A stretch of 64,000 nucleotides of DNA from Clostridium tepidiprofundi DSM 19306 (GCF_001594005.1 NZ_LTBA01000001.1:124001-188000), one strand, 5' to 3'; shown: positions 28,637-37,601, counted from the stretch's first letter. Program-made: numbers and translations. The notes: generated by a model not told the origin, from the letters alone.

Positions 28637-29416
28637 TTATTTATTTGAAAACATAGGCTTTCTTTTTTCTAAGAAAGCTGACATTCCTTCTTTTTGATCT
28701 ATAGATCCAAAACACAAACCAAATAAATTTTTTTCGATTTCTATGCCGGCCTCAATATGTGTATCAATACCTTTATTTATAGCTGTTTTAGAATATCTAA
28801 CTGCTATTTGACCATTGGATGCAATTTTATTAGCCATTTTCATAGCTTCATTCATAAGTTCTTCTTGTGCAACAACTTTGTTTACAAGACCTATCCTTTC
28901 TGCTTCCTTAGCATTTATAATATCACCTGTAAAAATCAGTTCCTTAGCTTTCGAAACACCAACTAAGCGTGATAATCTTTGTGTGCCCGAAAAACCAGGA
29001 GTTATTCCTAAGCCCACTTCAGGTTGTCCAAATTTAGCTTTTTCACTAGCTATCCTTATATCACAACTCATAGCTAATTCGCATCCTCCACCTAATGCAA
29101 AACCATTTACAGCTGCAATAACTGGCTTTTCCATTAATTCGATTTTTCTGAAAACCTTAGAACCTAATTCACCAAAATTTCTTCCTTCATTTGGGTTCAT
29201 ATCCTTCATTTCAGAAATATCTGCACCAGCAATAAATGCTTTACCTTCTCCAGTTAATATTAAAACAAAAATATCTTCATCTTTTATTATTTCGTCTACT
29301 GCTTTATCTAATTCTATTAAAACATCAGTGCTTAATGCATTTAAAACTTTAGGTCTGTTAAAGCTCAAAATAGCAATATTACCTTCTTTTTTTAATAAAA
29401 TGTTTTTGTATTCCAT
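28637..29416 (-). CDS. crt: Enoyl-CoA hydratase/crotonase family protein
   Basis: The 259-residue crotonase-fold protein has the oxyanion-hole segments AFIAGADISEM and NGFALGGGCELAMSCD, and FGQPEVGLGITPGFSGTQRL with a catalytic Glu. It most resembles clostridial 3-hydroxybutyryl-CoA dehydratase, a butyrate-pathway enzyme, but none of the usual partners (thiolase, hbd, bcd, etfAB) is adjacent. The exact acyl-CoA is therefore an inference. It lies 147 bp downstream of citX in the same direction and could be cotranscribed. Confidence 0.88.
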   Translation of the reverse strand: MEYKNILLKKEGNIAILSFNRPKVLNALSTDVLIELDKAVDEIIKDEDIFVLILTGEGKAFIAGADISEMKDMNPNEGRNFGELGSKVFRKIELMEKPVIAAVNGFALGGGCELAMSCDIRIASEKAKFGQPEVGLGITPGFSGTQRLSRLVGVSKAKELIFTGDIINAKEAERIGLVNKVVAQEELMNEAMKMANKIASNGQIAVRYSKTAINKGIDTHIEAGIEIEKNLFGLCFGSIDQKEGMSAFLEKRKPMFSNK

Positions 29417-29563
29417 GCAATCATCTCCCGAACAAAATTTAATGTTTTAATTTGCTTTCCATAAAATATTATACTAAATATTGATATATTTTACTATACA
29501 TTTATGTGTTTTTTTATATTGAAACAGGTGACAACATCTGTGTCACCTGTTTTGCCTAAAATT

Positions 29564-30109
29564 TTACTTGCTCTGTTCCCTAAAAAAATCTGAAGCCATG
29601 ACATTTATCTTTTTTAGTAGTTCCTCGGTTGTATGCTTATTATTACGTCTACATACTATAGCATCATCATTACATATAAAACATTTTCTTTCTTTTAAAC
29701 ATATTTTCTTTCTTTTAATAATTCTAAAATTACTGTCAAATACATCAATATCAAATATTCTACCTAATTCATGATTTTCTTCGATATTTACCATTAGTTC
29801 TTTTAATTTAAGTCCATCTACATTTATACATATATAGCATTCAGCTCCTGTTATTTCATAAATCTCTTCCTTACAAAGTATAGGTAAATGCTCATTATTT
29901 AATGCACTTAATATCTCTTTTATACCTTCTCTATGAATTCTTCTGTATAATTCACTATCTTTAGTAGCTCCTGGTATATTGAGAGTAAATGAAATTAAGC
30001 TACATTTGTATTTATTAACCAAATATTTTTGTTTTTCAGCTCTCTTTTCTCTTGATAAAAGAATTTTAAACAAAATATCTTTTTCACTACTCAAAATATC
30101 CGCCTTCAT
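29564..30109 (-). CDS. citX: Apo-citrate lyase phosphoribosyl-dephospho-CoA transferase CitX
   Basis: The 181-residue enzyme attaches the phosphoribosyl-dephospho-CoA prosthetic group to CitD. It has SLISFTLNIPG near the N-terminus, the signature NHELGRIFDIDV and the Cys-rich ending ERKCFICNDDAIVCRR.NKHT. Its ATG overlaps the citF stop by one base. CitG, which makes the prosthetic-group precursor, is not in the window. Confidence 0.92.
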   Translation of the reverse strand: MKADILSSEKDILFKILLSREKRAEKQKYLVNKYKCSLISFTLNIPGATKDSELYRRIHREGIKEILSALNNEHLPILCKEEIYEITGAECYICINVDGLKLKELMVNIEENHELGRIFDIDVFDSNFRIIKRKKICLKERKCFICNDDAIVCRRNNKHTTEELLKKINVMASDFFREQSK

Positions 30110-31650
30110 TATTTTACCTGTCTTATTACATCAATTATTGTTCCATCCCTATACTGTACTAACCCAACTATTTTGTCAGTGTATTCTATAGGATCTGGAG
30201 TACCTGTTAATTTATAAGCTTTTTCTTTCAATTCTTCAATAGAACAGATATCAATTTTAGCTGCTTTAAATCTATCTATTAAATCTTTTCTTAAAGGATT
30301 TACGGCTATTCCCCTATCAGTTACAACAACATCAACAGTTGAACCTGGAGTAACTATTGTATTAACCCTTTCTACAATGGAAGGTATTCTACCTCTTACA
30401 AGTGGTGCAACAACTACAGACATTTTAGCACCCGCTGCAGTATCAGAATGTCCACCAGATGCACCTCTTATTACACCATCAGAACCAGTTATTACATTTA
30501 CATTAAAATCTAAATCGATTTCAAGTGCACTTAAAATAACAAAATCTAATTTATTTACTATACATCCTTTATTATGTGGATTTGCATATAATGATGCATC
30601 TATTTCAATGTGATTAGTATTTTTGCCAACAGAATTTGCAGCCGTTAAATCAAAACTTTGAGTATCAAATAATTTTTTGATTAATCCTTCTTCATGTAAT
30701 TGAACGAATTGTTGAGTTATTCCGCCTAATCCAAAACTTGCTTTTATACCTTTTTCTATCATTTTATCCTTTATGAAGCGAGTAACTGCCAAAGAAGCTC
30801 CTCCAGAACCTGTTTGCATTGAAAAACCATCTTCAAAATAACCCGAAACCTCTATTAATCTTGCTACTCTCTTTGCAATTAAAAGTTCCCTTGGATTACT
30901 TGTAAATCTTGTAGCACCCGACATAATTCCATTTGAATCACCAATACTATCTACTTTTATAACATAGTCAACATCCGCTTGAGATATACTTGCAGGTACA
31001 TTTGGATATTCAACTAGATTATCTGTAATCAAAACTACTTTATCTGCATATTTTGCATCTACTTTTGCATAACCTAAAGAACCGCATATAGAGTTACCTG
31101 AAAATCCATTTGCATTTCCATATTCATCACAAGATGGTACTGCTAAAAATGCTACATCTATTGATACTTCACCTGATTCTATTGCTCTTGCTCTTCCACC
31201 ATGTGAACGTATAATTATTGGTACATCCATTAAACCATTAGATACTTCTTCTCCTAATTTACCTCTCATACCACTTGTTTCTATTCTTCTTACTACACCA
31301 TTCTTAATATGTCTCAATAATTCTTGATGAGCATTAGTTAATGAACTCGTTGCTACCACAATATCTTTTATTCCCATATCTGCTATGACATCCATTACCA
31401 TATTAACAACATAATCACCATTTCTAAGATGATGATGAAATGAAATAGTCATACCATCCTTTAATCCTGTTTCAATAATTGCTTCTTTAATATTATTTAA
31501 AATTTTACTCTTACCTGGTAAAATCTTGCTTAATTTTGGTCCTATTTTTCTTCCTAAAGGATTGTATTCAAATGGACCACAATATGGTTTTAAATCGCCT
31601 ATGCCTTCAATTCTTTCTGGAATTTCTCTTCCAACTGCATTTTTAACCAT
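30109..31650 (-). CDS. citF: Citrate lyase alpha subunit (acetyl-ACP:citrate ACP-transferase)
   Basis: This 513-residue CoA-transferase-type subunit swaps acetyl for citryl on the CitD thiol. Typical segments: PYCGPFEYNPLGRKI, GMTISFHHHLRNGDYV, the GANGFSGN-like NANGFSGNSICGSLGYA and GASGGHSDTAAGAK near the end. Length is normal for CitF. It follows citE by 13 bp. The reaction is part of citrate = acetate + oxaloacetate. Confidence 0.95.
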   Translation of the reverse strand: MVKNAVGREIPERIEGIGDLKPYCGPFEYNPLGRKIGPKLSKILPGKSKILNNIKEAIIETGLKDGMTISFHHHLRNGDYVVNMVMDVIADMGIKDIVVATSSLTNAHQELLRHIKNGVVRRIETSGMRGKLGEEVSNGLMDVPIIIRSHGGRARAIESGEVSIDVAFLAVPSCDEYGNANGFSGNSICGSLGYAKVDAKYADKVVLITDNLVEYPNVPASISQADVDYVIKVDSIGDSNGIMSGATRFTSNPRELLIAKRVARLIEVSGYFEDGFSMQTGSGGASLAVTRFIKDKMIEKGIKASFGLGGITQQFVQLHEEGLIKKLFDTQSFDLTAANSVGKNTNHIEIDASLYANPHNKGCIVNKLDFVILSALEIDLDFNVNVITGSDGVIRGASGGHSDTAAGAKMSVVVAPLVRGRIPSIVERVNTIVTPGSTVDVVVTDRGIAVNPLRKDLIDRFKAAKIDICSIEELKEKAYKLTGTPDPIEYTDKIVGLVQYRDGTIIDVIRQVK

Positions 31651-31663
31651 TTATTTCACCCCC

Positions 31664-32539
31664 CTAATATACACCTGAAGCTTTAGCTAAAGCTATTACT
31701 CTGCGTGCCCTTTCAACTACTGGTAAATCAATCATTTTACCATCTAGAGATATTACGCCTGATCCCTTTTGCTCTGCTTCTTCAATTGCTTTAAGTATTC
31801 TTATAGATTTTTGTATTTCTTTTTCAGAAGGAGTATACACTTTGTGCACCAATTCAACTTGATTAGGGTGTATAACAGATTTACCATCAAATCCAAGCTG
31901 CTTTATATGTTTTACTTCATTTATAAAACCTTCATCGTTTTTAACATCTGAAAAAACTGTATCGAGCGCATAAACTCCTGCTGCTCTAGCAGCTAACAAA
32001 ATCTGTCCTCTTGCTGTTAAAAGTTCAATTCCATCCAAGGAACGATTTGTCTTCATATTAGTTACAAAATCTTCTGCTCCGATAGCAACTGCAACTAATC
32101 TTGGACTTGCTGTAACAATATCATATGCATTAATAACACCTACAGCACTTTCAATAGCTGCCATTATTTTAGTACTTCCTACTTCTAATCCAATCTTTGC
32201 TTCTATTTCAGATATAAGTTTGTCCATTTCAATTACATCTTCTGCTTTTTCTGTTTTTGGGAGTCTTATTATATCAGGTTGTGCTCTAACAATAGCTTCC
32301 AAATCATCTCTACCAAAAGGTGTATCTAAACCATTAATTCTAACTACTGTTTCTGTTCCTTCATAATCAATCGTTTTTAATGCATTATATACCATAAATC
32401 TTGCTGCATCTTTTTCTTTCAAAGATACTGAATCCTCAAGATCAAACATTATAGAATCTGCACCATATATATGAGCATCTTTTATCATACCCGGATTATT
32501 ACCAGGAATATACATCATAGTTCGTCGTAATTTTATCAT
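31664..32539 (-). CDS. citE: Citrate lyase beta subunit (citryl-ACP lyase)
   Basis: The 291-residue HpcH/HpaI-fold lyase splits citryl-ACP into oxaloacetate and acetyl-ACP. Motifs: LRRTMMYIPGNNPGMIKDA, SIMFDLEDSVSLKEKDAAR, VVRINGLDTPFGRDDL, AAIESAVGV and AIGAEDF. An ATG at 32545 overlaps the Shine-Dalgarno GGGGGTGA, so the ATG at 32539 with normal spacing is preferred. It follows citD by 13 bp. Confidence 0.94.
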   Translation of the reverse strand: MIKLRRTMMYIPGNNPGMIKDAHIYGADSIMFDLEDSVSLKEKDAARFMVYNALKTIDYEGTETVVRINGLDTPFGRDDLEAIVRAQPDIIRLPKTEKAEDVIEMDKLISEIEAKIGLEVGSTKIMAAIESAVGVINAYDIVTASPRLVAVAIGAEDFVTNMKTNRSLDGIELLTARGQILLAARAAGVYALDTVFSDVKNDEGFINEVKHIKQLGFDGKSVIHPNQVELVHKVYTPSEKEIQKSIRILKAIEEAEQKGSGVISLDGKMIDLPVVERARRVIALAKASGVY

Positions 32540-32552
32540 GTTCATTCACCCC

Positions 32553-32837
32553 CTACCATTTATATTCTTTAGATTCTGCTGCTCTATAAGCTGCTGTTTG
32601 TACTCTAGCTTTTATTACACAATCTAAAGCTCCAAAATCAATTGCAGTAACATTTGCCCTAGTAATTCCAAGTTCCATTAATGTGTTATTTATTACTTTT
32701 CTTATTTGTCTTCCGAACTGTTTTTCAGCTGAACTTGTTAAATTAATGTTTATTTCATTAGAATCGCTTGGTTCTAGTATAATAGTAATATCACTTGATT
32801 CTGATGTTCCGGCTACAGCACGAGTTTTTATTTCCAT
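32553..32837 (-). CDS. citD: Citrate lyase gamma subunit (acyl carrier protein)
   Basis: This 94-residue acyl carrier protein carries the phosphoribosyl-dephospho-CoA arm on a serine. The conserved AGTSESSDI contains the expected attachment serine S14, and the C-terminal FGALDCVIKARVQTA region is typical. It heads the citDEFX group, with GGAGGCAGG upstream. A long hairpin separates it from icd. Confidence 0.94.
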   Translation of the reverse strand: MEIKTRAVAGTSESSDITIILEPSDSNEININLTSSAEKQFGRQIRKVINNTLMELGITRANVTAIDFGALDCVIKARVQTAAYRAAESKEYKW

Positions 32838-32882
32838 TTTCCTGCCTCCGTTCTAAAATTTTTATTTAACAAACATTATAAT

Positions 32883-32935
32883 AACTTTAGTTGAGCCATA
32901 CTATTTAACTAAAAATAATATGACTCACTAAAGTT
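32883..32935 (-). promoter_or_regulatory. Long hairpin between icd and citD
   Basis: On the minus strand about 23 bp can pair with one bulge and a few wobble pairs (outer arms AACTTTAGT/ACTAAAGTT at 32883-32891 and 32927-32935). It lacks a proper T-run, so partial termination, mRNA processing or 3'-end protection of icd are all possible. Confidence 0.6.
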
Positions 32936-32969
32936 TTATAATACAATCAAAAGAAAATCACTACAGTTT

Positions 32970-34166
32970 TTATTTTTGATAACTTTGCCATTTACTTTCT
33001 AATCCTGGATCACTTAAAGTATCCATTACGTATTTAGCAAATTCTTCACCTTTAGCACCATCTGGACGTCCTGTTATAACTAATTTCTTTTCATATTGAA
33101 CGCATATATCAAGTGCCATATCTAATCTTCTTGATTTTTCAGCATACCCTATATGATTTAATAACATTGCACCTGCTTTAATCATGCTACATGGATCTGC
33201 ATACTGAGCTCTACCTTCTTCAACCATTCTTGGAGCACTTCCGTGTATAGCTTCAAACATTGCATATCTTTTTCCAATATTTGAACTTCCAGCTGTTCCA
33301 ACACCGCCTTGAATTTGAGCAGCTTCATCTGTTAAAATATCACCATATAAATTTGGCATTACTATTACTTCAAATTGGCTTGCTCTCTCTGGGTCTATAA
33401 GTTTAGCAGTCATTATATCTATAAACCAATCATCCCATTTGATTTCAGGATAATCTTTTGCAACTTTTTCAGCAATACTTAAAAATTTTCCATCAGTTGT
33501 TTTGAGTATATTTGCTTTCGTAACAACTGTAACCTTCTTGTTTCCATTATTTTTAGCATATTCGAATGCCAAACGTATAATTCTTTCGGCTCCTTGAGTT
33601 GTTATTACTTTAAAGTCTAATGCTAGATCATCAGTTACATTGATTCCATTACTTCCAAGTACATAGGCTCCTTCTGTGTTTTCTCTGAAGAACATCCAGT
33701 TTATACCTTTATCTGGTACCTTAACTGGACGTACATTTGCAAACAAATCTAATTCTCTTCTCATTGTTACATTTGCACTTTCAATATTAGGCCACTTATC
33801 ACCTTTCTTTGGTGTTGTAGTTGGTCCTTTCAATATAACATGACATTTTTTGATTTCTTCAAGAACATCATCAGGTATTGCTTTCATAGCTTTAGCACGA
33901 TTTTCAATTGTTAAGCCCTCAATTGTTCTGAATTCAATTCTACCTTTTTCCACTTCATCTTTGAGCATAAATTCAAGTACATTTTTGGCATGTTCACATA
34001 TCATAGGTCCTATACCATCGCCACCAACAACACCTATAACGATTGTATCTAATTCATCAAAATTCACCCATTCTTCTGCAGCTTTCATGCGTTCTATACG
34101 CTCTAATTGACTCTTTGTAATGGTTGCTAAGTGTTGCATTGCTTTTTCTATTTCTTTATTATACAT
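32970..34166 (-). CDS. icd: Isocitrate dehydrogenase
   Basis: This 398-residue member of the isocitrate/isopropylmalate dehydrogenase family converts isocitrate to 2-oxoglutarate and CO2, reversibly. The substrate motif SANVTMRRELDLFANVRPV has the Ser, Asn and Arg of isocitrate enzymes, and GDGIGP and MPNLYGDILTDEAA are typical. After the HGSAP motif, where E. coli NADP enzymes have Lys-Tyr, it has Arg-Met, so coenzyme preference is not certain. GAGGGAG precedes the ATG at 34166. It lies 88 bp after acn. Confidence 0.92.
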   Translation of the reverse strand: MYNKEIEKAMQHLATITKSQLERIERMKAAEEWVNFDELDTIVIGVVGGDGIGPMICEHAKNVLEFMLKDEVEKGRIEFRTIEGLTIENRAKAMKAIPDDVLEEIKKCHVILKGPTTTPKKGDKWPNIESANVTMRRELDLFANVRPVKVPDKGINWMFFRENTEGAYVLGSNGINVTDDLALDFKVITTQGAERIIRLAFEYAKNNGNKKVTVVTKANILKTTDGKFLSIAEKVAKDYPEIKWDDWFIDIMTAKLIDPERASQFEVIVMPNLYGDILTDEAAQIQGGVGTAGSSNIGKRYAMFEAIHGSAPRMVEEGRAQYADPCSMIKAGAMLLNHIGYAEKSRRLDMALDICVQYEKKLVITGRPDGAKGEEFAKYVMDTLSDPGLESKWQSYQK

Positions 34167-34254
34167 ATTCCACAACTCCCTCAATTTTAATATTTAAATT
34201 AATTTAATAATCACATAATTAAAATCAATTGATATAACACTAAATATGATTGTC

Positions 34255-36210
34255 TTAAGCATTTTTTGAGTGCTTTTTCATATACTCTAATGTTCCCCCA
34301 ATAGCTAATATTTCTTTTTCTCTATCAGAGAAGTTATAATTTACCTCAAATTCTATACTCTTTGATTTATTTTTAACTATTAGAGGTAAATCATTAAGTA
34401 TTCTATTGCGTATATCTGGTATCTCAAGTTTATCACCTTGTTCTATCTTTTCATAATCTTCTTCATTTTTAAAAGTAAGTGGTACAATACCAAAGTTTAT
34501 AAGATTAGCATTGTGAATTCTTTCTATAGATTTTGCAATTACTGCTTTAACTCCCATATACATTGGGCAAAGTGCAGCATGCTCTCTAGATGATCCCTGT
34601 CCATAACTATATCCAGCTACAATTATATTGTGTTCTCCTGCATTCTTTATTTTCTCAGCTCTATCATGGAAAGTTGGATCTACCACTTCAAATAAATACT
34701 CAGAATACTTAGGTACATTAGAACGATACTTCATTTTGCTTCCTGCTGGAATTATATGATCAGTAGTAACTTTATCTTCAACTTTTATAGTAATTTCACC
34801 ATGGATTGTTTCTGGAAGTGATTCACTTTGAGGTGGGTTTCCTATATTTGGTCCTCTGTATACTTCTACATCCTCTTTAATTTCATTAGGGAAAATAAAC
34901 ATACTATCATCGATATGAAATTTTGAAGGCATTTTTACATCTGGATATTCTATACCCATATCTTCAAGCTTTCTTGGATCTGTCATTTTACCAGTAATAA
35001 CAGCTGCTGCAGCAGTTTCTGGACTAACAAGGTAAACATTTGCACTTTTTGTTCCTGAACGTCCATAAAAGTTTCTGTTGCTAGTTCTTAATGATACAGC
35101 ATTTGTCTTAGGAGATTGACTATTTCCTATGCAAAATCCGCATGCAGATTCAGCAATTCTAGTTCCTACAGATATTAAATCAGTTAAAGCACCTTCTCTT
35201 GCAATATTTTCAAAAACTTGTTTTGAACCAGGAGCTACAACAAAGCTCACATTAGGATGTGTTTTTCTACCTTTTAATATATTTACAACTGTCATTAAAT
35301 CTTTATATGATGAATTAGTACAACTACCGATGCATACCTGATCTACAGTTATGTCTTCTAATTCTTTAACAAGTTTAATATTTCCTGGACTATGAGGAGT
35401 TGCAGCCATAGGTTCTAACTCATCAAGATTTATATCAATTTCCTTATAGTATTCTGCTCCCTCATCAGCAACAATTTCAACCCAATCTTGTTCTCTGTTT
35501 TGAGACCTTAAAAATTCTCTTGTAACTTCATCACTAGGAAATACTGATGTTGTAACACCACATTCTGCACCCATGTTGGTTATTGTAGCTCTTTCTGGAA
35601 CTGAAAGAGATTTAACACCATCTCCACCATATTCAAATACGCAGCCAACATTTCCTTTTGTTGTGAAAATATCAAGCATTTTTAATACAACATCTTTAGC
35701 TGCTACCCATGGTCTAAGCTTTCCATGTAAGTTTACTTTTATTACTTTAGGGCAACTTAGATAAAAACATCCTCCAGCCATTGCAACAGCAACGTCCAAT
35801 CCACCTGCGCCAATTGCTAACATACCTATACCACCACCAGTAGGTGTGTGCGAGTCGCTTCCAAGAAGAGTCTTGCCCGGTTTACCAAATCTTTCAAGAT
35901 GAACTTGATGACAAATTCCGTTACCCGCTCTAGAATAAACTATACCATACTTTGCTGCTACAGTTTGAAGATACTTATGATCATCTGCATTTTCAAAACC
36001 AATTTGAACAGTATTATGATCAACATAACTTACAGAGAGTTCAGTTTTAACTTTAGGTACTCCCATCGCTTCAAACTGCAAATATGCCATTGTACCAGTA
36101 GCATCTTGTGTTAATGTTTGATCAATTCTGATACCAATTTCTTTACCTTGTTCATACTTTCCTTCTACAATATGGTTTTCCAATATTTTCTGAACAATAC
36201 TTTTCGCCAT
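34255..36210 (-). CDS. acn: Aconitate hydratase
   Basis: The 651-residue [4Fe-4S] aconitase interconverts citrate and isocitrate. Cluster cysteines are in CIGSCTNSSYKDL and ACGFCIGN, and the substrate-binding GSDSHTPTGGGIGMLAIGAGGLD and the swivel-domain YSYGQGSSREHAAL are present. The size fits the shorter aconitase type of anaerobes. GGGGGC precedes the ATG. It is the first gene after a good promoter, followed by icd and citDEFX. Confidence 0.95.
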   Translation of the reverse strand: MAKSIVQKILENHIVEGKYEQGKEIGIRIDQTLTQDATGTMAYLQFEAMGVPKVKTELSVSYVDHNTVQIGFENADDHKYLQTVAAKYGIVYSRAGNGICHQVHLERFGKPGKTLLGSDSHTPTGGGIGMLAIGAGGLDVAVAMAGGCFYLSCPKVIKVNLHGKLRPWVAAKDVVLKMLDIFTTKGNVGCVFEYGGDGVKSLSVPERATITNMGAECGVTTSVFPSDEVTREFLRSQNREQDWVEIVADEGAEYYKEIDINLDELEPMAATPHSPGNIKLVKELEDITVDQVCIGSCTNSSYKDLMTVVNILKGRKTHPNVSFVVAPGSKQVFENIAREGALTDLISVGTRIAESACGFCIGNSQSPKTNAVSLRTSNRNFYGRSGTKSANVYLVSPETAAAAVITGKMTDPRKLEDMGIEYPDVKMPSKFHIDDSMFIFPNEIKEDVEVYRGPNIGNPPQSESLPETIHGEITIKVEDKVTTDHIIPAGSKMKYRSNVPKYSEYLFEVVDPTFHDRAEKIKNAGEHNIIVAGYSYGQGSSREHAALCPMYMGVKAVIAKSIERIHNANLINFGIVPLTFKNEEDYEKIEQGDKLEIPDIRNRILNDLPLIVKNKSKSIEFEVNYNFSDREKEILAIGGTLEYMKKHSKNA

Positions 36211-36268
36211 ATTATCTAAGCCCCCTCAATCATATTTATTATTTAAATTCCATATTTAATAGAGCAAG

Positions 36269-36338
36269 TCCATAAAAATGGAATAATGGACTAATCCATT
36301 TTCAAGAGTATAATACCATATTAGAAATATAATTTCAA
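36269..36338 (-). promoter_or_regulatory. acn promoter with operator-like ATGGA/TCCAT repeats
   Basis: TTGAAA (complement of 36333-36338), 17-bp spacer, TATTAT (complement of 36310-36315). Just downstream lies the dyad AATGGA-CTAA-TCCATT (36285-36300) and further ATGGA/TCCAT copies from 36269. The placement near +1 suggests a repressor site. Confidence 0.7.
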
Positions 36339-36401
36339 TATAAATATGCTAAATTTTTGATTATTTTTTTATTTTCAAAAAATTTAGATTTATATTGAAA
36401 A
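36333..36401. repeat. Long imperfect inverted repeat overlapping the acn -35
   Basis: TTTCAATATAAA (36333-36344) pairs with 36390-36401, and CTAAATTTTTGA (36349-36360) with 36376-36388 apart from one extra A. It includes the -35 element of acn. Confidence 0.65.
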
Positions 36402-36538
36402 GTTGCTAAAAACGCTAAATAGCTTGAATTCCAAGGCTTTATAATATAAAGTATGTATTTTCATCTTTAAATATGTGCACTATTTTTATTAATATTTATT
36501 TCTTAATGTAATATATTTTGGAATATTTATATCTATAT

Positions 36539-36587
36539 AACAGTAAAAGAAATGGACTTTTTATTTTAGTCCATTTCTTTTACTGTT
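36539..36587 (-). terminator. 20-bp perfect hairpin at the end of the RHH gene
   Basis: Arms 36539-36558 and 36568-36587 are exact reverse complements. The stop codon of the RHH gene (36561-36563) sits in the 9-nt loop. No T-run follows on the minus strand, so it may protect or process the 3' end rather than terminate. Confidence 0.65.
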
Positions 36588-37436
36588 ATTTTCTTTTAAA
36601 AGTAAAATATATTGATTATAGTAATCTTCTTTTTCTTTCATAAGTTTATATAGTTTATTTTCGTATTTTTCTTGAAGTTGTACCATTTTCTCGTTATATT
36701 CTTGCTTAAGTTTTAAATATATATTATTTTTTTCTAATTCAAATTTTTCATTGGTAAATTGCAATTTATTATCAAAGTCTTTTTTCAGTGAATTAATCTC
36801 GTTTTCGAAATTTTTGTTTATATCTATTAATTTCTCTTTCAAAAATTTATTTTCATTTGTCAATTCTGCATTTATTGTTGATAATTCTCTATTTTTATTT
36901 TCCAATTCACTTATTATAGCTTTTAGATTTGAAGTCTGTTTAAGCATTTTTTTTATATCATCTTTGCTGTCCTCCATTTTTTTTAGTTTCTCTTCTTGGA
37001 GTTTATTTAGAGATTTTAAATTATTACACGCTTCTTCAAACCCTTGGATCTTTTGTTTGTATTCTATAATCTCTTTTTCTTTAATTTTGACCTTTTTAGC
37101 TTCTTCTTGAAGTTTTGATACCATGTCTTTTAGTTCGTTAATTTTATTATTCTTTTCTTTTATACTCCTTTGAAATTCTTTACTGCTCTCTATATTTTTA
37201 ATTTCAAAACGTTCAATTGAATTTACATATATATCAACAATTCTTTTTGATAATCTTTGCAATTCTTTAATATCATTTGACATATCTGTATTTAATTCTT
37301 GTGCTTTATTTAACTCATAAGAACTTATTAGTAATTCCATGAATTCTTTATTGTTTATTCCTATTTTTTGAGCCATTTCATTAAATTTCTTCTTTTGTTC
37401 TTCATTAATTCTTACGCTTATAATTGAATCTCCCAT
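36561..37436 (-). CDS. Ribbon-helix-helix plus long coiled-coil protein
   Basis: The 291-residue protein starts with a ribbon-helix-helix DNA-binding domain (about residues 3-46: SIISVRINEEQKKKFNEMAQ, GINNKEFMELLISSY). The remaining residues, from about 50 to the end, are almost wholly Lys/Glu-rich coiled coil. This resembles in outline KfrA-like plasmid proteins, which join a DNA-binding head to a coiled coil, but I know no direct homologue. Two large palindromes sharing ATGTTTACATAT lie in its leader and are likely operators. GGTGATG sets the ATG at 37436. A role in DNA organisation or partition is inference. Confidence 0.75.
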   Translation of the reverse strand: MGDSIISVRINEEQKKKFNEMAQKIGINNKEFMELLISSYELNKAQELNTDMSNDIKELQRLSKRIVDIYVNSIERFEIKNIESSKEFQRSIKEKNNKINELKDMVSKLQEEAKKVKIKEKEIIEYKQKIQGFEEACNNLKSLNKLQEEKLKKMEDSKDDIKKMLKQTSNLKAIISELENKNRELSTINAELTNENKFLKEKLIDINKNFENEINSLKKDFDNKLQFTNEKFELEKNNIYLKLKQEYNEKMVQLQEKYENKLYKLMKEKEDYYNQYILLLKENNSKRNGLK

Positions 37437-37526
37437 ATACATCACCAATTTAACATATTTCAGTAAATTGGTATTTCACCTACCTCTCTTATAAATTTAA
37501 ATATAAAAAAACGATATCACCGCTCC

Positions 37527-37566
37527 TTAAATACTTATGTTTACATATGTAAACATAAGTATTTAA
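37527..37566. repeat. 40-bp perfect palindrome
   Basis: Positions 37527-37546 are the exact reverse complement of 37547-37566 with no spacer; the centre reads TTTACATATGTAAA. It lies in the leader of the RHH gene. Confidence 0.9.
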
Positions 37567-37569
37567 AAG

Positions 37570-37597
37570 GTATACGATATGTTTACATATTGTATAC
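37570..37597. promoter_or_regulatory. Operator-like inverted repeat at the RHH promoter
   Basis: GTATACGATATG (37570-37581) and CATATTGTATAC (37586-37597) pair with one mismatch. It lies just downstream of the -10 box and shares ATGTTTACATAT with the adjacent palindrome, offset by 42 bp. Confidence 0.7.
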
Positions 37598-37601
37598 TAG
37601 T

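Larger units (their letters stand above)
36211..36560 (-). other. Gene-less region upstream of acn
   Basis: It holds the acn promoter, an ATGGA/TCCAT operator-like cluster, a long imperfect inverted repeat (36333-36401) and the hairpin that ends the next gene (36539-36587). No ORF with a ribosome-binding site was found. Confidence 0.8.

Noticed and set aside
31769-31951. Plus-strand frames inside citE, citF, rny, infB and other genes
   Set aside because: They are shadows of the real genes, with hydrophobic or Ser-rich composition and no ribosome-binding sites.
37517-37540. Leader peptide starting at the GTG after AAGGAGCG in the RHH gene leader
   Set aside because: The spacing to the Shine-Dalgarno is only two bases and the frame has seven codons.
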